This document shows positions 1 through 9,340 of a stretch of 64,000 nucleotides of DNA, one piece after another (position 1 is the first letter of the stretch; every line of letters starts with the position of its first letter). The position numbers and the translations under genes were made by a program. The notes below the pieces were generated by a model that did not search any database, was not told where the DNA came from, and saw only the letters and a program-made list of their open reading frames with translations. The stretch covers positions 629,534 to 693,533 of the forward strand of contig CAJNOI010000031.1 of the NCBI GenBank assembly GCA_905250115.1, written 5' to 3'. The DNA is from Adineta steineri (taxonomy: Eukaryota > Rotifera > Eurotatoria > Adinetida > Adinetidae).

Positions 1-630
1 GTAGTATTTAACACAGAAGAACTTGTCGTTAGTGATGGATTCCAATACGAAGTAGTAGTATTATTTACCTCGGAAGAACTTGTCGTTAGTGATGGATTCC
101 AATATGAAGTAGCAGTAGTATTTAACACAGAAGAACTTGTCGTTAGTGTTAGGGCCCAATATGAATTAGCAGCATTATTTAATACAGTAAAATTTGTCAT
201 TAATGTTAGGGTCCAATATGAAGTAGCAGTATTATTTAATATAGAAGAAATTGTCGTTACTGTTAGATTTCGATTTGAAGTAGCAGTATCATTTGATACA
301 GAAGAACTTGCCGTTAGTGCTAGATTCCAATATGACGTAGTAGTATTATTTACCACAGAAGAGTTTGTTATTACTGTTGGATTCCAGTATGTAGTAGCAG
401 TGTCGTTTAATACAGAAGTACTTTTTATTACTGTTATATTCCAATATAAAGTAGCAGTATCATTTAATACAGAAGAACTTGCCGTTATTTTTAGATTCCA
501 ATATGAAGTAGCAGTATTATTTAATATAAAAAAAATTGTCGTTGCTGTTACATTCCAATATATAGTAGCAGTATCATTTAATAGAGAAGAACTTCTCATT
601 ATTGTTGTATTCCAATGGAAAATATCTACA
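1..630. repeat. 57-bp tandem repeat, eleven diverged units
   Basis: Eleven head-to-tail units with a constant 57-bp period and no length change between units. The units differ from one another by substitution only. The array may continue left of the window. Confidence 0.9.
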
Positions 631-633
631 TAG
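1..633 (+). CDS. 3' end of an open frame built from eleven 19-residue repeats (partial, unknown function)
   Basis: The frame starting at base 1 is open without a stop to the TAG at 631-633 and enters from beyond the left edge. It consists of eleven units of exactly 57 bp; the conserved block starts at 21, 78, 135, 192, 249, 306, 363, 420, 477, 534 and 591. Each unit encodes a 19-residue repeat with the pattern VAVxFNTEELVVxVxFQYE. Units differ from each other mainly by replacements that keep the alternation of hydrophobic and polar residues, which suggests beta strands. The other plus frames carry stops in the units, and the minus frame opposite is interrupted by TTA codons. No in-frame ATG is needed because the start is off-window. 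I do not recognise the family. The alternative is a non-coding minisatellite that happens to be open; a unit length divisible by three and about 210 stop-free codons in AT-rich DNA argue for coding. Confidence 0.5.
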   Translation, partial: VVFNTEELVVSDGFQYEVVVLFTSEELVVSDGFQYEVAVVFNTEELVVSVRAQYELAALFNTVKFVINVRVQYEVAVLFNIEEIVVTVRFRFEVAVSFDTEELAVSARFQYDVVVLFTTEEFVITVGFQYVVAVSFNTEVLFITVIFQYKVAVSFNTEELAVIFRFQYEVAVLFNIKKIVVAVTFQYIVAVSFNREELLIIVVFQWKIST

Positions 634-1045
634 AAAGGCAGAAGTGATATTAGAAAGATAATATTGATTTCATCTTAATATTTTGGAAATATTGAACGTT
701 ACATAACTTTTAAATTGACTATATACGATTGATAATTGAACATATTTTTAATGAGAATCAGTAGATACTCAAGTTAGATTTCATTTGACTTGACAAGAGA
801 ACAGAATTTATTAAAGTTAAGATTTTCTCTAAATCAATCAATTCATTGCTTCTTTTTTGCTTTGAAGAAATTTCCGTAATAATAATTTTAATAGAATGAG
901 TTATTCTATAGTTGACACCTGCTAAATTTCTTAAACTAATATATCCATAGTTTAAAAAAGTATGAAGTTGATTAGAGTCTATTTTAGTGATTGTACAAAT
1001 CTTACTGACACATACTGTTAATGGATTGATTAGGTGTTGGTATGA
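634..1045. other. AT-rich intergenic stretch
   Basis: No gene, RNA or repeat structure recognised between the repeat-protein frame and the small secreted-protein gene. Confidence 0.5.
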
Positions 1046-1315
1046 TGGAAGTAGTTGTTTCGGTTATGTTTGGAAAAGTTGAAGTATTTAATGGTAATCC
1101 AGCTAGAGATCAAAGAATATACTTGAGAGAGATATTCAATAAAAATAAAATATTCTTACTTGTCATAGTTTCTATACTATCATCGGTTGTTGTTTCGATT
1201 ATGTTTGGAAAAAGTGAAGTATTTAATGGTAATTCAGCTAGAGGCCAAAGAATATACTTGAGAGAGATATTCAATAAAAATAAAATATTCTTACGTGTCA
1301 TAATTTCTATATTAT
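1046..1315. repeat. two tandem copies of a 135-bp unit
   Basis: Units at about 1046-1180 and 1181-1315 are over 90% identical with the same length, and 135 bp keeps the reading frame of the minus-strand small-protein gene. The high identity suggests a recent duplication. Confidence 0.85.
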
Positions 1316-1496
1316 AATCGATTGTTGATGTGTCGTCTGGTGAAGCGCGTTTTACCCTTTGTCGATTTCTGGTATTATCAATTAATTTTTTATGTGGAGT
1401 TTGAGTATGTATATCAATATCATTATCATATGATTGTATAGTGATTATAAAAATATTCAAGATCAATAAAAACATAAGATAAGATTTTCTATTCAT
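1110..1496 (-). CDS. small secreted protein with signal peptide, dibasic cleavage site and duplicated segment
   Basis: Single-exon frame of 128 residues from the ATG at 1494-1496. The first ~22 residues (MNRKSYLMFLLILNIFIITI) form a typical signal peptide. A run of basic residues, RQRVKR followed by ASPDD, looks like a furin/prohormone-convertase site near residue 47. The rest is two copies of a segment containing KNILFLLNISLKYIL. At DNA level this is a tandem duplication of 135 bp. In the copy nearer the C terminus the TGG codon that follows this segment in the other copy is TGA, so the frame stops there. Beyond that TGA the repeat continues readable (GLPLNTSTFPNITETTT), so the original protein may have been longer. 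The layout resembles a secreted precursor, but I recognise no family. A decayed gene is possible. Confidence 0.4.
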   Translation of the reverse strand: MNRKSYLMFLLILNIFIITIQSYDNDIDIHTQTPHKKLIDNTRNRQRVKRASPDDTSTIDYNIEIMTRKNILFLLNISLKYILWPLAELPLNTSLFPNIIETTTDDSIETMTSKNILFLLNISLKYIL

Positions 1497-2598
1497 AATC
1501 ATTATGAATAGTCTTTCTAAAGATCTATTATCAATGTAAAGAATTATTCCTGTTCCTTTTATATTGACTTCTGATATAAAAGAAAAAATAAATATATACA
1601 ATTTGTTATAAAACTGAGTTAATAATCGATGTTACTTGACAATTCATACATATATGATAGAAAAGAAGTATAGTACAGAAAATTAAAGTATTTTTTTTCT
1701 TATTCGAATCTAAAGAAACAGTATTGACTTAAGTATTATTGCTATTAATTTCTATATTGGATCTAAGCTTTTACAAATTTGTATTTACCTATGCATGTAT
1801 AAGTACGAATAAGTCGATATAGAACGGGAAGTGATATTTCAATACACAAAATAAATGTTTTGGTTTGTAATACTTATAATACTTAGTTTTATTTAACCTG
1901 ATAAATAAAAGATGAATGATATAAAGTATAAAAAAGAAAATATTTTTTTATTGCAAAAATACATATGATCAATAAATAATAAAAATCTCTGAAATCATTA
2001 AAAATGAAGAAACATGAATATTTTATGATATTTCTTCCATTATACTACAATTAAGAAAGTACTTGAGACTATCACATAGCGATAAATATAAAATCAATAA
2101 AAAATTATATCATCCAAGTGTAAAAAGGAACTAAATCTCGATATTTCAAAATAAATATCTGCTAACTAGAGAAGTGTTGACTTACTATAATTTTCATTCG
2201 ATATGTTCGAAATACAAATAAATTCATCTATTATTACTTATTACATCTTCAGATTCATCGTAAAAACATGATTTGCTATTTCTTACAATTCGTTTAGTAT
2301 CTTTTATCAGCAGTTTCAAATAATTTTTCAAGTATAATTGATTGAAAACCAGATTTATGTATTAGCCTTTTCTTTTCCAATGGTATCTATAGGTACCATT
2401 CTTTTAAAAGTTTCGTTTTCTTAATCTAAAAGGAGTATATTAACTATTTTTTCTACCAAACTAAGGTACATCTATCGCAGATTTTATATCAATAATTAGA
2501 GCATTTCACTCTTCATAAGACTTTGTATTTGTGACTCAGACAAACGTACTACGTTATGATATGCGATGGAGCTGTACTATAAAAGAGTCTTAACGCAT
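1497..2598. other. AT-rich intergenic stretch, nothing recognised
   Basis: Only short chance frames and homopolymer runs were seen on either strand. Confidence 0.5.
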
Positions 2599-2613
2599 CA
2601 TCCACACCCACCC
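2599..2613 (-). repeat. short telomere-like CA-rich tract
   Basis: A run reading CCACACCCACCC on the plus strand, one of several CCCACA-type tracts in the first 13 kb. It lies about 10 bases before one copy of the 130-bp dispersed repeat. Confidence 0.5.
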
Positions 2614-2621
2614 AACTGAAT

Positions 2622-2750
2622 AAATTATGGTTAATATATTTTCAGTGATGCATACTATTAAAATATGAGTATGTGTCTTCATTACATAAGTTAACACTCA
2701 TAGAGACACTTAACTTGTTAATTGTTGAAAAAAAAGGATACTTGTATCAT
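2622..2750. repeat. dispersed repeat, copy 1 (about 130 bp)
   Basis: Matches 9850-9980 in the same orientation at roughly 88% identity over the full length, starting AAATTATGGTTAATATATTTT and ending near CTTGTATYAT. Flanking sequence is unrelated between the two copies, so it behaves like a fragment of an interspersed element. No terminal repeats or coding capacity seen. Confidence 0.8.
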
Positions 2751-3104
2751 TAATTCATTAATGATAATTTTGTAATGACGAAGTGTTAGTATCAAGAAAT
2801 ACTCTACAAGCTTACATAAAGATGGATATATTAATGATAATAATTATTCATTCACACTATCAATCAAAATAGAACTCAAATATACTATCGAAAGAGAACA
2901 CGAAAAGATTTAATATATTTCAAATTGGATAAAATGAGCGATATTCTGTAATTACAATGCAGCTTAGTAAAGTTTTAGTAAATAGTTATGTGCGTGAGTT
3001 TATAAAGGTAGATAATTCGTTGGGTGTATCACCGCTTACTGTCAGGTCCAATTTGTTATCACTGATGAAATCACCTGGTCTGATAAAACTTCGATGGTTG
3101 AGGA
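2751..3104. other. intergenic stretch with one short unsupported frame
   Basis: An 81-residue frame from 2957 runs into the telomere-like hairpin and has no recognisable protein features. I see no supported feature here. Confidence 0.4.
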
Positions 3105-3186
3105 TGGGTGTGGGTATTACATTTGCCTTTCATTCGCACCCACCCACACACACGTGCACACCCTTACCCACACGCATACTCACACT
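3105..3186. repeat. telomere-like fold-back sequence (GT-rich arm, loop, CA-rich arm)
   Basis: A GGGTGTGGG arm at 3105-3114 is followed by a loop of about 22 bases and a long CA-rich arm (CACCCACCCACAC...) to 3186. The loop resembles that of the element at 9341-9502 (GTATTRYATTT...TTTCATTCGCAC). It is the native 3' flank of the ART gene on the minus strand. Confidence 0.7.
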
Positions 3187-3191
3187 TAAGG

Positions 3192-3199
3192 CTCTGCTT
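3192..3199. repeat. left 8-bp target-site duplication of the hAT element
   Basis: CTCTGCTT, identical to 3898-3905. The 8-bp length is characteristic of hAT transposons. Confidence 0.9.
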
Positions 3200-3897
3200 T
3201 AGAGATGTGCCGGGTAAGCATTTTTCATACCCTTAGCCTAGCCTATGAAAATATGTCTTACCCTAACCCTACCCTACTAACTGAAATTTTTTAATCAAAG
3301 AATGAGTACGTATGATAAATAACTTCTTCCATTTTATTTCCAAATAATAATAACTTTTGAATATTCAATAGATTTTCTGAAATTTCTTAATAACAAAATA
3401 TCGTTCACAGCATCTTCCTTTAAATTTTGTATTCTATTCTCTAAAATTCGACCACTAGCACCGAAAACTATTTCGCTGTTTTGTTGTGGTTAAAGTTCCA
3501 TCTTTGAGTTGACGAATTACTTCTTTGTTTTTGTTTAATGTGAGCTCGAGGAGATTTTGTTGACATATTCATACAGGCAAAAATATTCAATTTTTCAAAA
3601 AAAATTTAGTATTATAAATAATGAATAGAAGAATTTTTGTGTGAGAAAGTATATAAACAAGGAATTATATTGTGATCTGTCTTTTGATTTGTTTTCCTTT
3701 TATGTAGTATATTTGTCCGTTTCTGTCTTACAGAAGATTAATATAAGCAAGAGAAAGATGCCGTTCTATAGTGATATATCTAGTTGAAAAACTTACCCTA
3801 ACCCTACCGTTACCCTACAACTCTCTTACCCTAACCCTACCCTACCCTGCAGGGTGGGGTAGGGTAGGGTAGGGTAGGGTTACCCTGCACATCTCTA
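3200..3897 (-). mobile_element. hAT-superfamily DNA transposon remnant with transposase C-terminal fragment
   Basis: The element is 698 bp, bounded by inverted repeats (left TAGAGATGTGCCGGGTAA, right end its complement with one mismatch) and a perfect 8-bp target duplication. Subterminal tracts of ACCCT/GGGTA lie inside both ends. The minus strand at about 3480-3340 encodes NSEIVFGASGRILENR and about 30 more residues to a stop, matching the C-terminal dimerisation segment of hAT transposases (SERVFS-AGRI-type motif). The catalytic part of the transposase is missing, so this copy is non-autonomous. It sits inside the last codons of the neighbouring ART gene and provides its current stop codon. 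The clean ends and duplication suggest a fairly recent insertion. Confidence 0.92.
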
Positions 3898-6800
3898 CTC
3901 TGCTTCAATTGAAAGCGAGGGTTCATGTAACAGTTTTTCAATCTTAACTTGAAGAGCGAGAAAGATTTCCGACGACGGACGACGGCATAGCAAAGACGTG
4001 AGAAAATGAATATCTTTATAGTCTATATTTGAATTATCATCGGACAGCAATCTTTTAATAGATGGCGAATTAATATCAAACGAATCATCAAGCACCTCCT
4101 GATGATCAGGTAGAAGTTGACAGGCTGATTCATATACTTTCGAAGCAAGATTGAAGTTTCCATCAGATAGCCACTCTTCAATAGCGTCGATATAAATCCT
4201 AGCAATTTTCTCATCTAATACTTTTGTGTGCGTGCGCATCGAAAGATATAATGATTCGCACAAGTCTGAACCTTTGCTGAAATCAACTTCAGCCGTCCAA
4301 TTCCCATTGACTGATAAATAATCGTCATCTATTTCCCTGCCAATCATTAGATGATAACTAGGTACCAGTTGCCGAATTGATTCATATATTGCAATAGCGT
4401 GGTGGAAGTTTTTGTCATGTATGCACTTTTGAATAGCTGATGTATAAATGCTAGCCATTTTTCCATCTAACTGTGAGCTATAGGTACCCATCAAATAACG
4501 TAACGACTTAGATATTTCTAAAGCTTCAGAGAAATCTCCTTCAGACATTCGCTTTTCAATGACCAACACATATATACTAGCCATCTCTTCATTAAATGCC
4601 ACTTGATGAATAGGTATAGATCGGTGAAATGATTCACATATTTTTATAACTGTTTGAGAATTTGTTTCGAATATGAACTTTTCAATAACTGACTTGTAGA
4701 TATAAGCTATTTTTCTGTCAGAAATTGTACTGTCTGTGATTCCGACTGTATTTGCTGATTCATATATTTTCACAGCATGATCGAAGTTTCTAGCAGATAC
4801 GCACTTTTCGATTGCTGAACTGTATATACGAGTAGTTTCTTCAGATAACGTGATGTTACTAATCGACAGAAAACGGCGCGCTGAGTTGTATACATGTGAA
4901 GCTAGATGGAAAGCTCCGTTCGATATGTGCGTCTCAATGACTGATCGATAAACGTCTACCATTTTCTCGTCAAGCGGTACTTTGTTAGCTAGTAGTAGTC
5001 GGGGATTAATGTTGTGTTCACTAATAGCATGGTTGAAGCATGCTGTAAATACGCGCTCCTCAACTACTAACAATCCTAAGTCACACGTTGTATCATTAAA
5101 CATGGTTTCAAAAACACGAGAAAGATCATCAGCTGCGTATGTTGTTTCCATCGATGTATTAAAATATCGTTTAGATAAATACTGTTTAAAGATATATTGA
5201 TAAGTGTTAAATATTTTCTCGTCGAAGAATATTTTGCTTGCGGGTAAAAGGTGACCGGCTATCTGATATGTGCATATCGCTAACCGATTTTGATTCAACA
5301 TAATTTCACGTTCACCAATTTCACAGTATAATCGTAATATCGATAGTGGACTACTTGATTCGTTTAATTCTTTAGCTCTGTTTCTGTCGTCTAATGCTAA
5401 CTTGTCGTATTTCTCATTAATATCAGCTATGGTAGCAAGCTCGTTTATGTCAGTACTTTCCAATCTGATGCGCTTATTGAATGTATTTAACTTTTCGTCC
5501 CATTCAATGGTTTTAAAAAAAAGTTGTTGTTCTTTGTAGATGTCACTAATTTTCCGGCTAATGAGTGTAAGTATTTGATAGTTCTTGGAATCATTCGCCT
5601 CGGCAAATGCAAAGACTTTTTCATAGCTACTGACTAATAGAATTCTTAGCTTTTCCATATACATTTCGGCTAAATGATCGTATAATTGAAGAAAGATGTT
5701 ATTGTCAGTTGGAAATTTTGATTGCAAGATATGCAATAATGTTATATATCTGTTTTCTGCTATGTTTAATATCCATATTGGTTCAGCAGCTTTCAGCAGT
5801 CTAAACAATATCACAGGATCAAATGGTTCACATTTGATGTAACATTCAAATGCTTTCGAATATTCTCGCTGTCTCTCGTATATTAAATATATATGCTGAT
5901 ATAGTGATTTTAAAAGATGGTGTTCACTAGGTATGCATCCAAGAGCAAGTTCGAATGCTTTATCACAATCCTTGTCCAGATAATTGTTAGTGTTATACGT
6001 CTTTTTGTCATTTAATTGAAGTATTATATGCCAGTATGTTCCCACCTGCTCAACCGAAATAATAACAAATGAAGTAGTTAGTGGAAATAATATTTCATTT
6101 TCATGTTTAAAATTCGATAAATTACAGACATTAGCATAAAGATTCGACTCTACTGAACAATTCACTTTTATCTCGATCATTACAGATTCAAGTGGAGAAC
6201 TATTTGAGTTTTGTTCACAATACAGTAAAGCTATTTCCGACGCGGTAGTAGTTGATAAGAATCCTTTAAATAATATTTTGCACCCAACTCGCTGTTTTAG
6301 CAAGTGTAACTCGTGCAAAGACATCAGTTGGCCACGATAAACTGAGAACTCATCTTCATGCTGTGTCTCATTTGTAATAGTAGTCTGTATACATCCATAC
6401 TTCTGACAATAAGAACGTCTATTGACAAGATACAAATAACGATCTTTTTCATATAAGATGAGTAATTGTTTGTATAAATCAACAATGTAAAATCGAAATT
6501 TTAATATGACATCAATATTTTCTGTTCGCAATGCTTTATTTACTAATCGATAGACAAAAGAGTCTTTCGTGTACCACAACACTGCGTCATCGAATTTATA
6601 TGTTGTCTCAAATTGATCAATTTTACGGAGTTCGATTTTGTTACCTTGATAATATTTCCTACATTCTTGTATTAGCTCATCTCTCTCATATTTTGTATGT
6701 GGTATTTCGGTTAATATTTCAAGTAGTAACTGATAGAAACGAAATGTGGAATTATCGTCACTAGACCAGTCTTCTATGGATGTTTCATCGTCTTCTTTAA

Positions 6801-7272
6801 ATATACACGTGCTTACAATGTTAAAAATGGTTAGGTAACTGCCTTTACTATCGTGCCTTAGTTTCATTAATAATGGATCAATGTCAACGAATACTCCACG
6901 TATTTTAGAATAGTTTGAAGCCCATCGAACATGTTTATCGTACTCTGCACAGAAAACATAGATACAGATGATTTGTGGTAGTTTGTGTATAAGTCGAGTA
7001 ATCTCTTCGCCGAATTCACCTGATGTAATTAAGAAAACCTTTTCAGTTGTGACTGTTGAAATATATTTAATGCATTCCTCTATATTTGTACAAATCGTCA
7101 GGTAATCAATAATTCCACGAAATGCTGTAATTGTCTTTGCACAATAACTATCTCTGGTACCCAACGTGACGTCAAGCCAAACAAGAGCAAGTTCTTCAAG
7201 GTTATCGGATGAATTAAAAGACGATAGAACGGTTTCAGAAGCAAAAGATCGTGAGGATCTTATTAATGCCAT
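3895..7272 (-). CDS. NAD+-protein ADP-ribosyltransferase (ART) with C-terminal TPR array
   Basis: Intact single-exon frame of 1125 residues from the ATG at 7270-7272. Residues ~25-140 form an N-terminal domain (WLDVTLG...KVFLITSG...IYVFC) that I recall from bdelloid ART proteins. Residues ~225-425 are an arginine-type mono-ADP-ribosyltransferase fold with all of the R-S-E signature: R313 in VYRGQ, S340 in GFLSTTT, and E391-N-E393 in KHENEILFPL. From ~430 to 1100 follow TPR-like helical repeats, the last six or so about 50 residues apart (pattern IYxSAIEKxxxxxNFxxAxxIYES). It would transfer ADP-ribose from NAD+ to arginine of a target protein, with the TPRs probably binding partners; no signal peptide is seen, so it is likely cytosolic. 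The current end reads EAE-stop, with the TAG contributed by the hAT inverted repeat; before insertion the frame would have ended EAEP-stop. Less AT-rich than its surroundings. Confidence 0.88.
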   Translation of the reverse strand: MALIRSSRSFASETVLSSFNSSDNLEELALVWLDVTLGTRDSYCAKTITAFRGIIDYLTICTNIEECIKYISTVTTEKVFLITSGEFGEEITRLIHKLPQIICIYVFCAEYDKHVRWASNYSKIRGVFVDIDPLLMKLRHDSKGSYLTIFNIVSTCIFKEDDETSIEDWSSDDNSTFRFYQLLLEILTEIPHTKYERDELIQECRKYYQGNKIELRKIDQFETTYKFDDAVLWYTKDSFVYRLVNKALRTENIDVILKFRFYIVDLYKQLLILYEKDRYLYLVNRRSYCQKYGCIQTTITNETQHEDEFSVYRGQLMSLHELHLLKQRVGCKILFKGFLSTTTASEIALLYCEQNSNSSPLESVMIEIKVNCSVESNLYANVCNLSNFKHENEILFPLTTSFVIISVEQVGTYWHIILQLNDKKTYNTNNYLDKDCDKAFELALGCIPSEHHLLKSLYQHIYLIYERQREYSKAFECYIKCEPFDPVILFRLLKAAEPIWILNIAENRYITLLHILQSKFPTDNNIFLQLYDHLAEMYMEKLRILLVSSYEKVFAFAEANDSKNYQILTLISRKISDIYKEQQLFFKTIEWDEKLNTFNKRIRLESTDINELATIADINEKYDKLALDDRNRAKELNESSSPLSILRLYCEIGEREIMLNQNRLAICTYQIAGHLLPASKIFFDEKIFNTYQYIFKQYLSKRYFNTSMETTYAADDLSRVFETMFNDTTCDLGLLVVEERVFTACFNHAISEHNINPRLLLANKVPLDEKMVDVYRSVIETHISNGAFHLASHVYNSARRFLSISNITLSEETTRIYSSAIEKCVSARNFDHAVKIYESANTVGITDSTISDRKIAYIYKSVIEKFIFETNSQTVIKICESFHRSIPIHQVAFNEEMASIYVLVIEKRMSEGDFSEALEISKSLRYLMGTYSSQLDGKMASIYTSAIQKCIHDKNFHHAIAIYESIRQLVPSYHLMIGREIDDDYLSVNGNWTAEVDFSKGSDLCESLYLSMRTHTKVLDEKIARIYIDAIEEWLSDGNFNLASKVYESACQLLPDHQEVLDDSFDINSPSIKRLLSDDNSNIDYKDIHFLTSLLCRRPSSEIFLALQVKIEKLLHEPSLSIEAE
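3898..3905. repeat. right 8-bp target-site duplication of the hAT element
   Basis: CTCTGCTT directly after the right inverted repeat. It is part of the last codons of the ART gene. Confidence 0.9.
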
Positions 7273-7789
7273 AACATGTTAACCAAAAATGTAGTGTATT
7301 GAGGATTAGGTTCGTTTATAAATTAGTTCTCGATTTGTTGATAATGAGAGTAAGCCTAGGTAAAAAAATCAATGATTGTATTATATAATTTAATTAGTGA
7401 ACATAAACTGAAATACGATTGATTACTATGAAAGGTCAAACATGTATCTAGAACGTACATCTCAAAAAGTTCGATCGTTTTTTTGTTTCTACCAAATAAT
7501 ATAAGGTACTCGCAACTCCAAGTACAAGTAAAATTTTGTTGTTGTTTCCCTCATACATGACTCTACAAAAATTGATCAGCTGGTTAATAAAAAAGTTATT
7601 TTGGGCTTTTGTGAATATCTTTTTCAGATCTTCAAATCTATATGACGTTCTCTAAGGATTTCTTAGAATTTCATTTAAATGTTGCGAAATAGAGTGTGAA
7701 TGTCGATGTAATCAGTATAACACACATCCACACCTTGATATTTTCTAATGAATGAAATAAACCATTCATTTAAGGATGAATGCGGGCGT
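7273..7789. other. intergenic stretch upstream of the ART gene
   Basis: Probably includes the promoter of the ART gene, but no motif can be defended. A short CA-rich tract (CACACATCCACACC) lies at about 7720. Confidence 0.4.
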
Positions 7790-7831
7790 GGTTGCAGATA
7801 TGTGCATACTGTGCCTGTGATACCTACAACC
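7790..7831. repeat. diverged telomere-like fold-back sequence
   Basis: GGTTGCAG and CTACAACC arms flank a core (GCATACTGTGCCTGTGATACC) that aligns with the core of the element at 8835-8876 (GCGTACTGTATCTTTGATACC). It appears to be an older copy of the same family. Confidence 0.55.
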
Positions 7832-8509
7832 TTTTTTTCACTTTTTAACCATGAAAAGTAGATTTTCAGGTCTACAAGTAGTCTCAATAGATAAAGGATA
7901 TCAATATCTATATTTATATAGCCGCAAAAAAACGCAAATTGTTTTTCGTGAAAAGGAGGGGAGCTCCTTTTAGACGAGAAACATTTTCAGATTACTTACT
8001 CTTCAAATCTTAGTCGGCAGTAGTTTTGAAATGAAAGAATGTAACTTACAAGAGTCACACCACTTTTATACGGCTGTCTGTTGAAAAAAATTTCAATGAA
8101 TTATTCACGGTGAGTTAATATTTGCCTTTGTCTGTTGTTAATATATCAATGCCAAATAATGAGAAATTTTATACATCAATAACAAAAGAAAAGAGAAAAA
8201 TGTCTACGACGCATTATAACTCTCAGCTTCTTATCTTTACAAACGTTTGAGATTTTTGTTGTTGTTATTGCCGCTAAGGATAACGTTTATGAATTTAAAG
8301 AAAAAACGTAAATGAATATGAATTTAGTAATAAATAGACGTCTCTGACAAGGATAGATGAAAGTAGTTATCAGTAAGCGATGGATCTTTCTTGTTTCGTT
8401 TTTAAGTGAACTTTTCTTAGAGATAGAATAAATACAAGGTCGATGTTTTTGTGTGACAGGGAAAGGATTTTTTCTATTGGAAGGATATATATATATATAT
8501 ATATGTAAA
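7832..8509. other. AT-rich intergenic stretch
   Basis: Ends in a short (AT)n run at about 8488-8504. Nothing else recognised. Confidence 0.4.
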
Positions 8510-8789
8510 GAAGAATGCCTGTGTGTCTACCAGTCTGTTCTTCATGCATTTGGTCTTTGAAAGAGCTAGTGTCACCAAACTACCAATGGGATACCCTTCG
8601 ATTCGTGGAAGGTCAACGACTACTTTATACCGAAAAAAACTCGATCTTCCGGCTGCAAAAGGTCGGACTGCATTCCAGATCAATGAGATTGCAGCATTCA
8701 ATAGTATAGGAGGAGTATTTAATAATACTCCGTGATAAAACAGATGACAAACCACCGCAGGCTCGCGAGACCAGTAGCTCCGAGTGTGG
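8510..8789. other. GC-richer island of unknown origin
   Basis: About 280 bp that are visibly less AT-rich than the surroundings, open in more than one frame on both strands over 200 bp. The frames have no ATG in a sensible place and no protein motif that I recognise. It may be a fragment of a foreign gene or mobile element. It directly abuts the telomere-like fold-back at 8790-8893. Confidence 0.35.
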
Positions 8790-8893
8790 GAAAGAGAGTG
8801 AGTGAGTTTGAGTGTGGGTTTGGATGTCGATGAAGGGTGTGGATGTGTGCGTACTGTATCTTTGATACCCACACCCACTCGCACACATACCCT
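8790..8893. repeat. telomere-like fold-back sequence
   Basis: GT-rich arm (GAGTGTGGG...GGGTGTGGATGTG) then a core GCGTACTGTATCTTTGATACC and a CA-rich arm (CACACCCACTCGCACACATACCC). The innermost pair is GGGTGTGG (8835-8842) with CCACACCC (8869-8876). Confidence 0.7.
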
Positions 8894-9340
8894 CTAAATA
8901 CATTCACAGTGTCAGATGCATTTAGAATTCCTGTCACGATGTTATATTTTACTGTTCTTTAACTGTTTGATAGATGAATTGTAAAATTTTCTATTCTTCA
9001 TATAAGTTGTTTTTATTCTCTGCATTTGACTGCTATTCAGTAATAAAAGAAAAAATATCTTGATATTGGAGAACATAAGCAAATATTTAATCTGAATATG
9101 CATTTGTCAAGTTGGAAGAAACGTTGTATTTTCGAATGACGTTAGTGATATACATTACAGCGTGGAACATGATAAGTTGCTAATAATACTTGTTCTTTTT
9201 CGTCTTCAAGTTTTATTTTTTATTTTTCCTGTCTGTAAGGCAATATTCCTCCCAAGACTTTTACGTGAATGTACAATTTTTATAATTATTTAAATAATGA
9301 AATACTTGGGTTTTTGCGAAAACTAAGATATTTCATCGTC
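8894..9340. other. AT-rich intergenic stretch, nothing recognised
   Basis: No gene or repeat structure seen on either strand. Confidence 0.4.

Noticed and set aside
2957-3202. 81-residue plus-strand frame
   Set aside because: Its second half is the translated telomere-like repeat and the first half shows no recognisable feature.
3782-3890. ACCCT/GGGTA runs as true telomere repeats
   Set aside because: They lie inside the hAT inverted-repeat region, differ from the TGTGGG type, and are best seen as subterminal transposon sequence.
7675-7887. 70-codon minus-strand frame upstream of the ART gene
   Set aside because: It crosses a diverged fold-back repeat and has no supporting features.
8474-8937. 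Overlapping frames of 70-136 codons on both strands
   Set aside because: The longest starts with GTG and runs through the telomere-like repeat. No motif supports any one of them, so only the composition island is reported.
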